Positions 34,074 through 42,740 of a stretch of 64,000 nt of DNA are shown here, piece after piece; the first letter of the stretch is position 1, and every line of letters begins with the position of its first letter. The stretch is from an uncultured Bacteroidales bacterium (GTDB lineage Bacteria > Bacteroidota > Bacteroidia > Bacteroidales > Muribaculaceae). A program made the position numbers and the translations under genes. The stretch covers positions 25,720 through 89,719 of the forward strand of contig CACYRK010000015.1 in NCBI GenBank assembly GCA_902776835.1. The letters run 5' to 3'. The notes under the pieces were generated by a model. It saw nothing but the letters and a program-made list of their open reading frames with translations, ran no database searches and had not been told where the DNA came from.

Positions 34074-35717
34074 ATGGGAGTATTTGATTATAATCGCCGC
34101 TCGACGCTCACCGTGAACGTGGGCAATGTGCCGATGGGCAGCGAATGGCCCGTGAGGATACAGTCGATGACCAACACCATGACCGACGACGTGGAGCGCA
34201 GCGCCGAGCAGTGCCTCCGCATCGTGGAAGCCGGTGGGGAGATTGTACGCTTGACGGCGCAGGGCGTTCGGCAGGCCGAAGCCATCGGCATGATCCGCAA
34301 CTCGCTGCGCGCGCAGGGCTGCGACGTGCCCTTGGTGGCCGACATCCACTTCAACCCCCGTGCGGCCTTTGCCGCTGCGGCGCTTACCGACAAGGTGCGC
34401 ATAAACCCAGGCAACTTCGTCGACCCGGCCCGCACGTTCCAGCACCTAGAGTACACCGACGAGGAGTACCAGGCCGAACTCGACAAGATACGCGAGACGC
34501 TGCTGCCGTTCATTGCGCTGTGCCGCGAGCACGGCACGGCAGTGCGCTTAGGCGTGAACCACGGCTCGCTGAGCGACCGCATCATGAGTCGCTACGGCAA
34601 CACGCCGTCGGGCATGGTGGAGAGCGTGATGGAGTTTCTGCGGGTATTTGTCGCCGAGCGCTTCTTCGACATCGTCATCTCGATGAAGGCGAGCAACGTG
34701 GTCGTCATGGTTGAGGCCGTGCGCCGCCTGGTGAAAGCCATGGATGCCGAGGACATGCACTTCCCCCTGCACTTAGGCGTCACCGAGGCCGGATTTGGCG
34801 AGGATGGGCGCATCAAGAGCGCCGTGGGCATCGGCACGCTGATGAGCGAGGGCTTGGGCGACACCATACGCGTGTCGCTGAGCGAGGATCCGGAGAAAGA
34901 GATTCCCGTGGCACGCAAACTGGTCGACTACATCGCCTCACGCGCGGGTCACGCGGCCATCGAGGGCGACTACTGCCCCGGCTACGACCCCGTGTCGCCG
35001 CCAAAACGCGCCACGCGCCTGGTGGGCGAGGCCCGCACGCCGCTCGTGGTGGCTTCGTGCGACCGCGACCTGATTACCGGCGCCTTGCGGCCCGACTTCT
35101 TTGCCGAGGACCTGCTCGACCTCGCGGAGCCCGTGCTGGTGATTACTCCCGACAATGCCAACATCCCCGGCTCGCTGCTGCAGCAACTGCACCAACTTGA
35201 GGCCCAGGGCAACGACTGCCCCGTGGTGGCACGCGTGAAATACGACGACAGCGACCTGGAGTGGCTGCAAGTGAAGGCCGGCGCCGACCTGGGCCCGGTG
35301 GTGATGAGCGGCTTGGTGGACGGCATCTGGATTGACGCTCCCGAGTGCGAGAGCCAGGACGACGTGATGCGCATCGCTTTCGGCATCCTGCAAGCGGCTC
35401 GCCTGCGCATGAGCAAGACCGAGTTTATCTCTTGTCCGTCGTGCGGCCGAACGCTGTTCGACCTGCAGACCACCGTCAAACGCGTGCAAGCAGCCACGGC
35501 CCACCTTACCCACCTGAAAATCGGTGTGATGGGCTGCATCGTCAACGGCCCGGGCGAGATGGCCGACGCCGACTATGGCTACGTGGGTGCCGGACCAGGG
35601 CGCATAAGCCTGTACAAAAACAAGGAGTGCGTCGAGAAAAACATCCCCGAGGGCGAGGCCATCGACCACTTGGTGGCCCTCATCAAGCAACACGGCGACT
35701 GGACCGACCCCGCCTAA
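34074..35717 (+). CDS. ispG: 4-hydroxy-3-methylbut-2-en-1-yl diphosphate synthase
   Basis: 547 residues from ATG 34074 (MGVFDYNRRSTLTVNVG); a longer in-frame extension into purE is rejected. IspG is the iron-sulfur enzyme that converts MEcPP to HMBPP in the MEP isoprenoid pathway. The N-terminal TIM barrel is clear (RIQSMTNTMTDD, LVADIHFNPRAAF, KVRINPGNF). The C-terminal [4Fe-4S] domain shows CPSCGRTLFDLQTT and MGCIVNGPGEMADADYGYVG with its three Cys ligands. A central insertion (about 275-440) is typical of the long Bacteroidota/plant form. It is convergent with the toxin gene, 13 nt away. Confidence 0.96.
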   Translation: MGVFDYNRRSTLTVNVGNVPMGSEWPVRIQSMTNTMTDDVERSAEQCLRIVEAGGEIVRLTAQGVRQAEAIGMIRNSLRAQGCDVPLVADIHFNPRAAFAAAALTDKVRINPGNFVDPARTFQHLEYTDEEYQAELDKIRETLLPFIALCREHGTAVRLGVNHGSLSDRIMSRYGNTPSGMVESVMEFLRVFVAERFFDIVISMKASNVVVMVEAVRRLVKAMDAEDMHFPLHLGVTEAGFGEDGRIKSAVGIGTLMSEGLGDTIRVSLSEDPEKEIPVARKLVDYIASRAGHAAIEGDYCPGYDPVSPPKRATRLVGEARTPLVVASCDRDLITGALRPDFFAEDLLDLAEPVLVITPDNANIPGSLLQQLHQLEAQGNDCPVVARVKYDDSDLEWLQVKAGADLGPVVMSGLVDGIWIDAPECESQDDVMRIAFGILQAARLRMSKTEFISCPSCGRTLFDLQTTVKRVQAATAHLTHLKIGVMGCIVNGPGEMADADYGYVGAGPGRISLYKNKECVEKNIPEGEAIDHLVALIKQHGDWTDPA

Positions 35718-35730
35718 CCGCCACGAGCCG

Positions 35731-36006
35731 CTATTTGTCGTCGTAATGCCCCTCGACCGAGATAATCAGCACAGTTACCACCTGGTCGTAGATATCGTAA
35801 ATGACTCGGTCGTTGCGCGATAACCGTCGGGAATATGTTATGTCTCCGCCTCCCTTCAGTGGCTCAGGATGGCCTGTGCCCGTTCGTGGGTGTAACTCAA
35901 GTTCGGGAAGGAGGTTGTATAATTTTTTGAATGAACGAGGATTAGACTTCTTCAACTTCTTAATCACTCTCTGAGCCTGCTCGGAGAATTCAATGCGATA
36001 GTTCAT
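35731..36006 (-). CDS. YoeB-type toxin of a type II toxin-antitoxin system
   Basis: 91 residues with the RelE/ParE fold. It matches Txe/YoeB in the conserved TGHPEPLKG segment (about 44-52, Glu48), the ITYSRRLSRNDRVIYDI strand pair, and the C-terminal GHYDD (His87, Tyr88) corresponding to the catalytic His-Tyr end of YoeB. These toxins are ribosome-dependent mRNA endonucleases that act in the A site. It overlaps the antitoxin stop by 4 nt (ATGA). All expected catalytic-type residues appear present, so the toxin should be active. Confidence 0.9.
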   Translation of the reverse strand: MNYRIEFSEQAQRVIKKLKKSNPRSFKKLYNLLPELELHPRTGTGHPEPLKGGGDITYSRRLSRNDRVIYDIYDQVVTVLIISVEGHYDDK

Positions 36007-36254
36007 AACTCATCCATCCATTTTTGGGCCTCAGCCGCGTTGTCGAAACCCTTGGCTGAGCCATCGGCATGCTCTTGGCGCGCTTTCTCAATTTTTGCGG
36101 CCAGTTGAGGGCTAATGCTCAAGTCGCTATCCTCGACCACAACGATTGTATAAGTCTTGTTGCGGCGTCGCAACAGCACGGTCTCGCCCTGGTCAACACG
36201 GTCGAGCGAAGCCGACAGATTGCTTCTGAAATCCCTTATTGAAAGTGTAGTCAT
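36003..36254 (-). CDS. Phd/YefM-type antitoxin
   Basis: 83 residues from ATG 36254 (MTTLSIRDFRSNLSASLDRV). The N-terminal Phd/YefM DNA-binding and dimer domain is visible (RDFRSNL, GETVLLRRRNKTYTIVVVED), followed by an acidic C-terminal helix that should wrap the toxin. A longer frame reaching 36353 crosses the promoter and is rejected. The pair is expected to repress its own promoter, as in yefM-yoeB. Confidence 0.85.
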   Translation of the reverse strand: MTTLSIRDFRSNLSASLDRVDQGETVLLRRRNKTYTIVVVEDSDLSISPQLAAKIEKARQEHADGSAKGFDNAAEAQKWMDEL

Positions 36255-36297
36255 ATTATCGTGTTTTGCTGAAATGATACTTGCGTTTTTCAAGCGA

Positions 36298-36328
36298 CAA
36301 AAGTAATGCATTTTATTGAAAACACCAA
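36298..36328 (-). promoter_or_regulatory. Promoter of the toxin-antitoxin operon
   Basis: Minus-strand TACTTTTG (36305-36298) and TTG (36328-36326), 20 nt apart, about 44 nt before ATG 36254. It is overlapped by AT-rich sequence that may hold the antitoxin operator. Confidence 0.6.
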
Positions 36329-36377
36329 AAAATGTGTACAAAAATGTGTACACGCATACTACTTTTTTCAGAAAGTG

Positions 36378-36434
36378 TGCAATAGCAACTATAGACTCTA
36401 TGGTTGCTATTATTACTATGGTTGCTATTATTGT
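36378..36434. repeat. 9-bp repeat array, nnnATAGnn/ATGGTTGCT family
   Basis: About six units (ATAGCAACT, ATAGACTCT, ATGGTTGCT, ATTATTACT, ATGGTTGCT, ATTATTGTT) with an exact 9-bp step. The first and third units are complementary (TAGCAAC/GTTGCTA), so the array can also form a hairpin. Confidence 0.75.
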
Positions 36435-36464
36435 TTTTGGTGTTGTGGCTGTTTAAACCCAAAT

Positions 36465-36531
36465 CGGTCATTAGAACGGTATTATGTCGTTTTTTTTCCT
36501 AATTATGTCAGAACAGAATTTCTAATGACGG
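36465..36531. repeat. MITE-like hairpin element, copy 2
   Basis: About 67 bp with near-perfect ends CGGTCATTAGAA / TTCTAATGACGG and the shared interior CCTAATTATGTCAGAACA. It starts 3 nt after the stop codon of the minus-strand gene at 36534. The flanks TTTAAACCC / GGGTTTAAA extend the symmetry. Confidence 0.8.
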
Positions 36532-36533
36532 GT

Positions 36534-38099
36534 TTAAAAGGGCCAGCGCTTTAGGACGATGTCGAGGGGGGCGACGGTGAGTGTGGTGTCGATGGGCGTG
36601 AGTTGATGCTTGGTGTAGAGCGTGAAGTCGACGTCGTCGCACTTGTTGGGGCTGTATCCGGGACTCAGATACCACTTGTTATAGCCTAAGGCCTCGAGAC
36701 GCTGGGCATGGTCGGCATCGTTGACAAAGACGAAGTCGGCCTGATTGTTCACCACCGCCTGCCACTGATTCTCCTTCATCTCGGGCGTGGCGCCGTTTTG
36801 CTCGCTCCAATATTTGCAGCCGGGCAGTCCTCCCACCGGCGTTTCGTAGCCCACGGCACAGGCACCCCAATAAATCACCTTGGGGTTAGGCACCTGCGCC
36901 ATGAGGCGCGCATAGCGGTAGTATGCGTCGCGCCCCGGATGGTGGCTGATAAAGAAATTCGAGCGGTTGAGATACAGCGACCAAAATGCGGGCACCAGCA
37001 CCGCCGCTACAGCAATCAGTGCCACGGCCCAACTCTTCACGCGCTTGAAGCCCTGTTGTTGGCAAGCCACCGCAATGGCGATTAGCAGCCATATAAACGC
37101 CCAAGTGTCAATCACATAGTAATAACGCCACCAGGCATTGAATGTGGTGAGGACAAAGAACCACACGGTGCTCACCAGCGGCAGCCAGCGCAGGCGTGGC
37201 AGCGCCCACATGCCGGCCAGCGCGCTCACCGCCAGCATCACCGGCAGCACCTTGAGCAACTTGTGAAGGGTGAGTTTGCCCAGCATGGCCGAATAGCCGC
37301 CCATGTCGTCGCTCAGCGCGCCCACCGTGGTGAGCGTGTTGATGAAATATTCCTGCACAAAGTCGTCGAAGATGCCCACCGCAAGCATATATATCGTCCA
37401 GGGCACCAACACAATAGCCGCTCCGGCAACGCCCCACCCCAGGGCTGCGGCAATGCCGTAGCGTCGCCGCCACACGATAATCAGCGAGTAGATGGCGAAA
37501 ATGGAGAGCATGGCGGTGAATGAGTACTTGATCATCAGCGTCATTGCCATGCTCACACCCAAGGCTATCATCATGGGTTTCAACTGCTTGCGGTCGCCCA
37601 AGGCAAGGCGGCACGTGGCAAATAGCGCCAAAGCCACCCACAGTTGGGCAAAATCCTCGCTCTTGATTTCCTCGTGGAGCATGGGGTAGAAATAGCCCAG
37701 CGACATGAGCAGCGACACCACGATGCCCCATCGGCGGCTGCCAGTGAGCAGCCATGCGGTGCGGTAGTTGAGCCAATAAGTGATGGTGTAACTCAGGCAG
37801 GTGAGCCAGAACACGCCGGTGTAGTCGCGCGGACTGAGCAGATAGCCCACGCCATAGATGAGCCACAGCATGGGGCCCTTGCTGTCGGCAAAGTCGACAT
37901 AGGGCGTCATGCCGTTCATCCACGCCTTGCCACAGATGTAATACCAGGCCGAGTCGACGTGGTCAAAGAGGTCGTGCAGGTAACTGTCGGCCGACACGAG
38001 CATCAGCAGCGCCACCACCACGGCGGCAAGCAGGGCCACCACCCCAGCCTCGCTGGCCGGTGTGGCATGCATGCTCGATATGTTGCTGCGACGATTCAT
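36534..38099 (-). CDS. GT-C-like integral membrane glycosyltransferase (putative)
   Basis: 521 residues. About 10-11 transmembrane segments are followed by a periplasmic C-terminal domain (about 400-521). The first periplasmic loop contains HDLFDHVDSAWYYICGKAW and NGMTPYVDFADSKGPML, the acidic layout typical of GT39/PMT-like GT-C enzymes that use polyprenyl-phosphate sugars. I expect transfer of a lipid-linked sugar at the outer face of the inner membrane, but acceptor and sugar are unknown. It is the last of four tightly packed minus-strand genes, 1 nt from its upstream neighbour. Confidence 0.75.
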   Translation of the reverse strand: MNRRSNISSMHATPASEAGVVALLAAVVVALLMLVSADSYLHDLFDHVDSAWYYICGKAWMNGMTPYVDFADSKGPMLWLIYGVGYLLSPRDYTGVFWLTCLSYTITYWLNYRTAWLLTGSRRWGIVVSLLMSLGYFYPMLHEEIKSEDFAQLWVALALFATCRLALGDRKQLKPMMIALGVSMAMTLMIKYSFTAMLSIFAIYSLIIVWRRRYGIAAALGWGVAGAAIVLVPWTIYMLAVGIFDDFVQEYFINTLTTVGALSDDMGGYSAMLGKLTLHKLLKVLPVMLAVSALAGMWALPRLRWLPLVSTVWFFVLTTFNAWWRYYYVIDTWAFIWLLIAIAVACQQQGFKRVKSWAVALIAVAAVLVPAFWSLYLNRSNFFISHHPGRDAYYRYARLMAQVPNPKVIYWGACAVGYETPVGGLPGCKYWSEQNGATPEMKENQWQAVVNNQADFVFVNDADHAQRLEALGYNKWYLSPGYSPNKCDDVDFTLYTKHQLTPIDTTLTVAPLDIVLKRWPF

Positions 38100-38100
38100 C

Positions 38101-39786
38101 TTACGGTTTCAACAGGACGAAATGCGTGTCTTCGTATACCACGCGGTAATTGTTTCGCGACAGGAAATTGTTGAGTACCACCAACTTGCTATCGTTTTGA
38201 TAAGGATTCTCCACATTGTAGTGCTGCAGGTAGTCGGTGCTGGGCTGACTCCACTCGGGGCCGATGGTGTTGAACTTCTGCCGCAGCACGGCGGGCCTAC
38301 TGTTGCCAAGTTTGCTCAGCCGCCGCTCCAGGGCCGACGTGCTGAGTTGCTCCACCCACGAGCACCCTATGGCTGGGCGTGTGCGCGTGAGGTAATTGAT
38401 TGTCGGCAGGCTGCCATAGGCCATCAGCGTGTCGCCCGGCTGCACATGAGGCGCTATGCCATGCAGCAGCGTGGTTACCACCTGCGCCCGCTCTTGCGTG
38501 GTGAAGACAGCCGTGGCGCGGTCGCAATCCACGGTCGAGCGCTTCGCCAGCAGGTTTCCGCCGTCGAAGTAAGCGCCATCCTTGACCATCATCACGGCAC
38601 AGGCAGCCAGAAACAACGCCACGAAGGGGATGAGGCGTCGGCGTGCCCACAGCACTCCGGCCACCGGCGCGGCAATCCATGCTATGACGCTGTCATTGTT
38701 GTAAGCCGCGCAGTCGCTGCCAATGGGGAAGGCGAGCATCATGCACAGTCCCAGCCATGCCGCCAGCCGCAGGGGCCGCTCGCCGCGCACTATAGCCCAC
38801 AGGCAGCCCGTGAGGCACATCATCCACAACGGGAGGACAGGTCGCATGCGCAACACAAACCAAGCCTCGACCAGCAGACAGCCGGCAAGCAGTACATAGC
38901 GCAGCCAACGCTGGCCCGAACGCGGGGCACACAAGAGGTAGACCAGAATGGGGGCCGCAAGTTTCACGCCGGTCCACAGCGCCGTGCCGTAGAAGGTGAG
39001 TTGCGACATAATCATCTGGCCCGTGGTGTGCGATGCCGTGCCGCTGGTGTCGGCGGCCATCTCGCGCAGGTCGTCGAGGACCTCAAGGAACACCGGCCAA
39101 TGGCCTAAGGCCATCATCACAGCCACCATCACGGCCACGGCCGCGATGACTCCGGCGAGAAAACTCGCCACGGCAAGCCATGTGCGGCGCCAGGGCACCG
39201 CATGATAAAAGCGGTCGATAAACACGACCAGCAGCATCGACAGCCCCACCACATTCGGTATGCGCACAAACACATTCAGGCCGGCAAAAAAACCCGCGAG
39301 GGCTATGCACAGTAGGCTGTCACGTGTGATGCCACGCAATACGCAATTCATGGCCAGCACATAGAACAACGCAGTGCACAGGTCGTAACAGAGTGTGTAA
39401 GGCGGCTGAACAAATGACACCACCACAGCGGCAATGCCGAGCAGCAAAGCGCCAGCGGGCACCACGCCACGCAGCATGCGCCACACCACGACGGCCGTCA
39501 ACGTGTTGAACGCCACACCCGCCAAGCGCATACCCAGCATGCCCATGGATGGAAACAGCCATTGTAACGCACCGCCGATCAAGCCGTTGAGGTAGTACAT
39601 AAAGTTGTACTCGACCGTCTCGGGGGCGGTGAAGAAATTGTCGTAGAAAGTGAGGTAGAAACCGGCGTCACACAGGTCGAGGCCATAAAACACCCCCAGC
39701 AACTGATAAGCCACCAGAAGCGCCAAAGTCACGCCGAACCAGCGTCCGGCATGCTCCTCAACATTATGTAACGAGTCCAATGTCAT
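38101..39786 (-). CDS. GT-C-like integral membrane protein (putative glycosyltransferase)
   Basis: 561 residues with about 10-12 membrane segments. A first periplasmic loop holds GLDLCDAGFYLTFYDNFF, the Asp-rich position expected of GT-C transferases. A C-terminal soluble domain of about 180 residues includes QPGDTLMAYGSLPTINYLT and a conserved DTHFVLL end. It resembles the neighbouring 36534 gene in plan but not in close sequence. Possible roles are polyprenyl-phosphopentose-dependent transfer to a surface glycan. Its stop lies 1 nt before the next start, indicating one operon. Upstream is a TTCTAGA array. Confidence 0.72.
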   Translation of the reverse strand: MTLDSLHNVEEHAGRWFGVTLALLVAYQLLGVFYGLDLCDAGFYLTFYDNFFTAPETVEYNFMYYLNGLIGGALQWLFPSMGMLGMRLAGVAFNTLTAVVVWRMLRGVVPAGALLLGIAAVVVSFVQPPYTLCYDLCTALFYVLAMNCVLRGITRDSLLCIALAGFFAGLNVFVRIPNVVGLSMLLVVFIDRFYHAVPWRRTWLAVASFLAGVIAAVAVMVAVMMALGHWPVFLEVLDDLREMAADTSGTASHTTGQMIMSQLTFYGTALWTGVKLAAPILVYLLCAPRSGQRWLRYVLLAGCLLVEAWFVLRMRPVLPLWMMCLTGCLWAIVRGERPLRLAAWLGLCMMLAFPIGSDCAAYNNDSVIAWIAAPVAGVLWARRRLIPFVALFLAACAVMMVKDGAYFDGGNLLAKRSTVDCDRATAVFTTQERAQVVTTLLHGIAPHVQPGDTLMAYGSLPTINYLTRTRPAIGCSWVEQLSTSALERRLSKLGNSRPAVLRQKFNTIGPEWSQPSTDYLQHYNVENPYQNDSKLVVLNNFLSRNNYRVVYEDTHFVLLKP

Positions 39787-39794
39787 TCTTTACA

Positions 39795-39832
39795 ACTAGT
39801 TATTCTAGAGGTTCTAGAGGTTCTAGAGATTA
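39795..39832. repeat. 9-bp repeat array, TTCTAGAGG family
   Basis: Three exact-step units TTCTAGAGG, TTCTAGAGG, TTCTAGAGA and a decayed fourth fill the 46-nt gap between two operon genes. Confidence 0.75.
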
Positions 39833-40450
39833 TTATGAGAGCCACACGGCGCGGTCGGCATGGCTGAGCAGGTCGCGGTCGCCCTCGCTGTCGCCGAACG
39901 CGATGAGTTCGCATTGCTCGACATCGGGAGCCGCCTCGAGCAGGCGCCGCCATTTCTCGGCTCCTTTGCAATTTGGCGTGGCGAAGCGTCCGGTGAGCAC
40001 GCCGTTGTCGTCCTCGAGTTCGGTGGCGACGATTTGCACCGGGAAGGGCAAATCGGCAAAAAACGGCTCCACCCACTCGCGGATGCTTGCCGTGACAATT
40101 AGCAAGCGGTCGTCGTCGCGAAACGACACCGTGGCCAGTTCCCTGATGCCGCGCGCCACCCCTTGCGGCAACAACGACTGCGCAAAAGCGCGGCCCAACA
40201 TTGCCAGTTCGTCGCGCGTCAAGCCCTTGACGAAGTAGCCCACCAGGCGCTCCTTGGCCTTGCCGGAGTCAAGCAGGTGAAGTTTCATGCCCGCCAGCCA
40301 CGGCGAGCAGGCCAACAAGCCCAGGCAGTAACGCCAGCGCCCAAAGGCATATTTCAGAAACAGCGGCAGGCTGTCGGCGGCCAGCAAAGTGCCGTCGAAG
40401 TCGTAGGCGAAGATGCGCCGGCGTGAAGTTTCCATTTTGTTATCAGCCAT
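39833..40450 (-). CDS. HAD-IB family phosphatase
   Basis: 205 residues of a HAD hydrolase, subfamily IB (phosphoserine-phosphatase-like). Visible are motif I AYDFDGTLLAADS (nucleophile and acid Asp near 17 and 19), motif II VTAS (about 136-139) and motif IV FGDSEGDRDLL (about 189-199). It overlaps the end of the UbiA-like gene by 8 nt (ATGGCTGA); an alternative start METSRRRIF is 15 nt downstream. In other Bacteroidota, HAD and UbiA domains are linked in this way. By analogy with the mycobacterial pathway it may remove the 5-phosphate from decaprenyl-phosphoryl-phosphoribose; that is inference. Confidence 0.85.
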   Translation of the reverse strand: MADNKMETSRRRIFAYDFDGTLLAADSLPLFLKYAFGRWRYCLGLLACSPWLAGMKLHLLDSGKAKERLVGYFVKGLTRDELAMLGRAFAQSLLPQGVARGIRELATVSFRDDDRLLIVTASIREWVEPFFADLPFPVQIVATELEDDNGVLTGRFATPNCKGAEKWRRLLEAAPDVEQCELIAFGDSEGDRDLLSHADRAVWLS

Positions 40451-41318
40451 AAATTATGAACAAGAACGACACCACCCATCCCAGTAGGCACACTTGCACA
40501 AAACGGTCCTTAAAGAGCACCCGCGTGGGGCTGCCGGTGCGGCCCTCGACAATGGTGAGTTGCATATAGCGCATTATGCCCGCCAGCACCCACACTGTGG
40601 TCAGGTAGATGTAGCGGTTGCCGAAGTTCTCCATCACCTCGGGCGAGATAGTGTACATGATATAGGCCACGATGGTCACCGTGGCGATTAAGGTAAGCGA
40701 CAGGTTGAGGAACTCAACGTTATAGAGGTCGGTACCGCGCCGTGCCTCCTTTTGGCCGGCGGCGCGCAACATGGCGTCGTCGCGGCGCTTGGCAAGCACA
40801 AGAAACAGTGCCAAGAGGAACGTCATGATGATTATCCACGACGATGGCTCAATGCCTCCGGCTGCCGCACCAGCCATGACGCGCATGACGTAGAACACGG
40901 CCACCACCATCACATCGACCAGCGACAAATGCTTCAGCAAGGTGGAATACAGCACGTTTACCACCATATAAGCCGCAATGATTGCCGCGGCCTGCCAGGG
41001 CAGCAACCACCAAGCCAAAGCCATCGCCACAGCGGAACACGCCACCATCATCGCGATGGCGGTGGGCACCGTCACCGCTCCCGAGGCCACCGGTCGCTTG
41101 CACTTCACCGGGTGCTTGGCGTCGGCCTCGCGGTCGAGCACGTCGTTAAGGCAATATACCGCGCTGGCGGCCAACGAAAAAGCCACAGCGGCTATCACCG
41201 TGAGCCACAACACACCCATGTCGGTGAGTTTGCGGTCGAAAAACAAGGGCAGGAACACAAACACGTTCTTGCTCCACTGCAAGGGGCGCAGCAACTTAAA
41301 ATGCTGTAACATAGCCAT
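40443..41318 (-). CDS. UbiA-family prenyltransferase, decaprenyl-phosphate phosphoribosyltransferase-like
   Basis: 291 residues from ATG 41318; starts at 41312 and 41363 are also possible. About eight membrane segments, with the family Asp motif NDVLDREADAKHP (58-70) and a second acidic site near EFLNLSLTL. The opening LLRPLQWSKNVFVFLPLFF and KRPVASG match the DPPR synthase branch (Rv3806c type), which transfers phosphoribose from PRPP to polyprenyl phosphate, rather than ubiquinone or heme enzymes. It is the first gene of a likely four-gene operon with HAD and two GT-C proteins. A -7 box TATTTTTG lies at 41402-41395 on the minus strand. Confidence 0.82.
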   Translation of the reverse strand: MAMLQHFKLLRPLQWSKNVFVFLPLFFDRKLTDMGVLWLTVIAAVAFSLAASAVYCLNDVLDREADAKHPVKCKRPVASGAVTVPTAIAMMVACSAVAMALAWWLLPWQAAAIIAAYMVVNVLYSTLLKHLSLVDVMVVAVFYVMRVMAGAAAGGIEPSSWIIIMTFLLALFLVLAKRRDDAMLRAAGQKEARRGTDLYNVEFLNLSLTLIATVTIVAYIMYTISPEVMENFGNRYIYLTTVWVLAGIMRYMQLTIVEGRTGSPTRVLFKDRFVQVCLLGWVVSFLFIIYG

Positions 41319-41394
41319 AAGCACAATTATGTCATTCCCTTGACTCACGGCGCAAAATGCCATCGCGGGCTAAGGGTGACGATTATAACAAGTG

Positions 41395-41402
41395 CAAAAA
41401 TA
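41395..41402 (-). promoter_or_regulatory. -7 box of the UbiA-HAD-GT-C operon
   Basis: Minus-strand TATTTTTG matches TAnnTTTG. No -33 TTG at the usual distance; weaker candidate. Confidence 0.4.
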
Positions 41403-41458
41403 CACATTTTTCGTCAAAACATTCACTTATCGCCGCATTTTTCTTCACGGCGCAGGGT

Positions 41459-42658
41459 TCAGCGCAAGCGGTGACGGGCGTAATGTGGGCGGGCAAGCAC
41501 GATAAAGGTGGCGACCGAGACGGCGTTCACCGCCACGCTCGACCAGAATGCTGCCGGGAAACTGATGTATTCGGCCAAAACGCCGCCAATGACCACGCCA
41601 AGTCCGATACCCACGTCCCACGCCACCAGCAAGGTGGAGTTTGCCGTGCCACGCTGGTCGTTGGAGGCCAGGTTGATAAACATGTTCTGGAAAGCGGGCC
41701 ACAGATGCCCATTACCCAAGCCTATCAGGATTGCCGCGCCATAGTAGCCCCACAAATCGGGCACCGCGACAAACAGCGTGTAGCCCACCAGCGAGATGCA
41801 CATGCCTATGGTGGCATTGTACACGATTTTGCCCTTGCGCAACGAGGCGGCACCCTCAAGGCGCGACAGCATCAGTCCTACTGCCAGCAGCAGGAAGAAG
41901 GTGCCCGTGCCGCTGGTGATGCCCAGTGTCTCCTTGCCGTAGATGGCGAGGAAGTTGCTCAGCACGCCGTAAGAATAGCCGAAGCCCGTCATGCACAAGA
42001 ACAGTATCCAGCCCACCACCAAGAAGAAGCGGTCGAGCGAAATCTTGCGCTTGTCGCTCAGCAGTTGGCGCCGCGGCAGACGCACCGTGGCGTCAACCAC
42101 GAGCCCGATTCCGGCCACCAAGAGCGCCGAGACGAAGAGGACGTCGAAACTGCCCGTGAGGTCATAGAGATAGATGGCCGCCATGGGCCCGGTAGCCATC
42201 GCCAGATTATTGCTAAGCCCGTAGTAGCCAATGCCCTCGCTGCGTCGGCTGCTGGGCAGCACATCGATAGCCGCCGTGCTGTTGGCCACCGTCAGCGCCC
42301 CGAATGGCACGCCATGCACAGTGCGCACAATGAAAAACAGCATCAGCGTGCCGGCGAGCAGATATCCGGCAAAAAAGATGAAAAATAGGAAGAAACACAT
42401 CATCAGCACCTTCTTGCGTGGGAAACTGTCAACAAGATAGCCGCTGAACGGGCGCGCAAGCAAGGCCGCCACGGTGTAGCCGCTGAGCACAGCGCCAATC
42501 ACGTCTTTTGTGGAGTGAAACGTCTCCTTGAGATACAGCGGCAACAATGGCATGAGCAGGTAAAACGCGAAGAACAGCAAAAAGTTGCCCGCGCTGACCT
42601 TGATGAAATTTGCATTCCACAATCGCTCAGACTTGGTGGTTAATTGAGGTGTTTCCAT
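41459..42658 (-). CDS. MFS transporter
   Basis: 399 residues from ATG 42658 (METPQLTTKSERLW), with 12 membrane segments and the MFS loop signature after TM2 (GYLVDSFPRKKVLM). The sequence resembles drug/metabolite efflux proteins of the major facilitator superfamily. Substrate is not predictable. The preceding longer frame has no signal and crosses a short-repeat region. It lies between the UbiA operon promoter and dusB; 7-mer repeats separate it from dusB. Confidence 0.88.
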   Translation of the reverse strand: METPQLTTKSERLWNANFIKVSAGNFLLFFAFYLLMPLLPLYLKETFHSTKDVIGAVLSGYTVAALLARPFSGYLVDSFPRKKVLMMCFFLFFIFFAGYLLAGTLMLFFIVRTVHGVPFGALTVANSTAAIDVLPSSRRSEGIGYYGLSNNLAMATGPMAAIYLYDLTGSFDVLFVSALLVAGIGLVVDATVRLPRRQLLSDKRKISLDRFFLVVGWILFLCMTGFGYSYGVLSNFLAIYGKETLGITSGTGTFFLLLAVGLMLSRLEGAASLRKGKIVYNATIGMCISLVGYTLFVAVPDLWGYYGAAILIGLGNGHLWPAFQNMFINLASNDQRGTANSTLLVAWDVGIGLGVVIGGVLAEYISFPAAFWSSVAVNAVSVATFIVLARPHYARHRLR

Positions 42659-42705
42659 TTTTTCAATGCACAATGCTCAATATTAAATGCACAATGCATA
42701 TCTGT

Positions 42706-42740
42706 TATCTGTAATCTGTTATCTGTTATCTGTAATCTAT
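42706..42740. repeat. 7-bp repeat array, CTGTTAT family
   Basis: Five units alternating CTGTTAT and CTGTAAT abut the dusB stop. They are preceded by imperfect copies of AATGCACAATG (42664-42700). Confidence 0.75.

Noticed and set aside
35731..36254. Considered as a possible novel toxin system
   Set aside because: Both proteins match the known YoeB and Phd/YefM families closely, so it is an ordinary type II pair.
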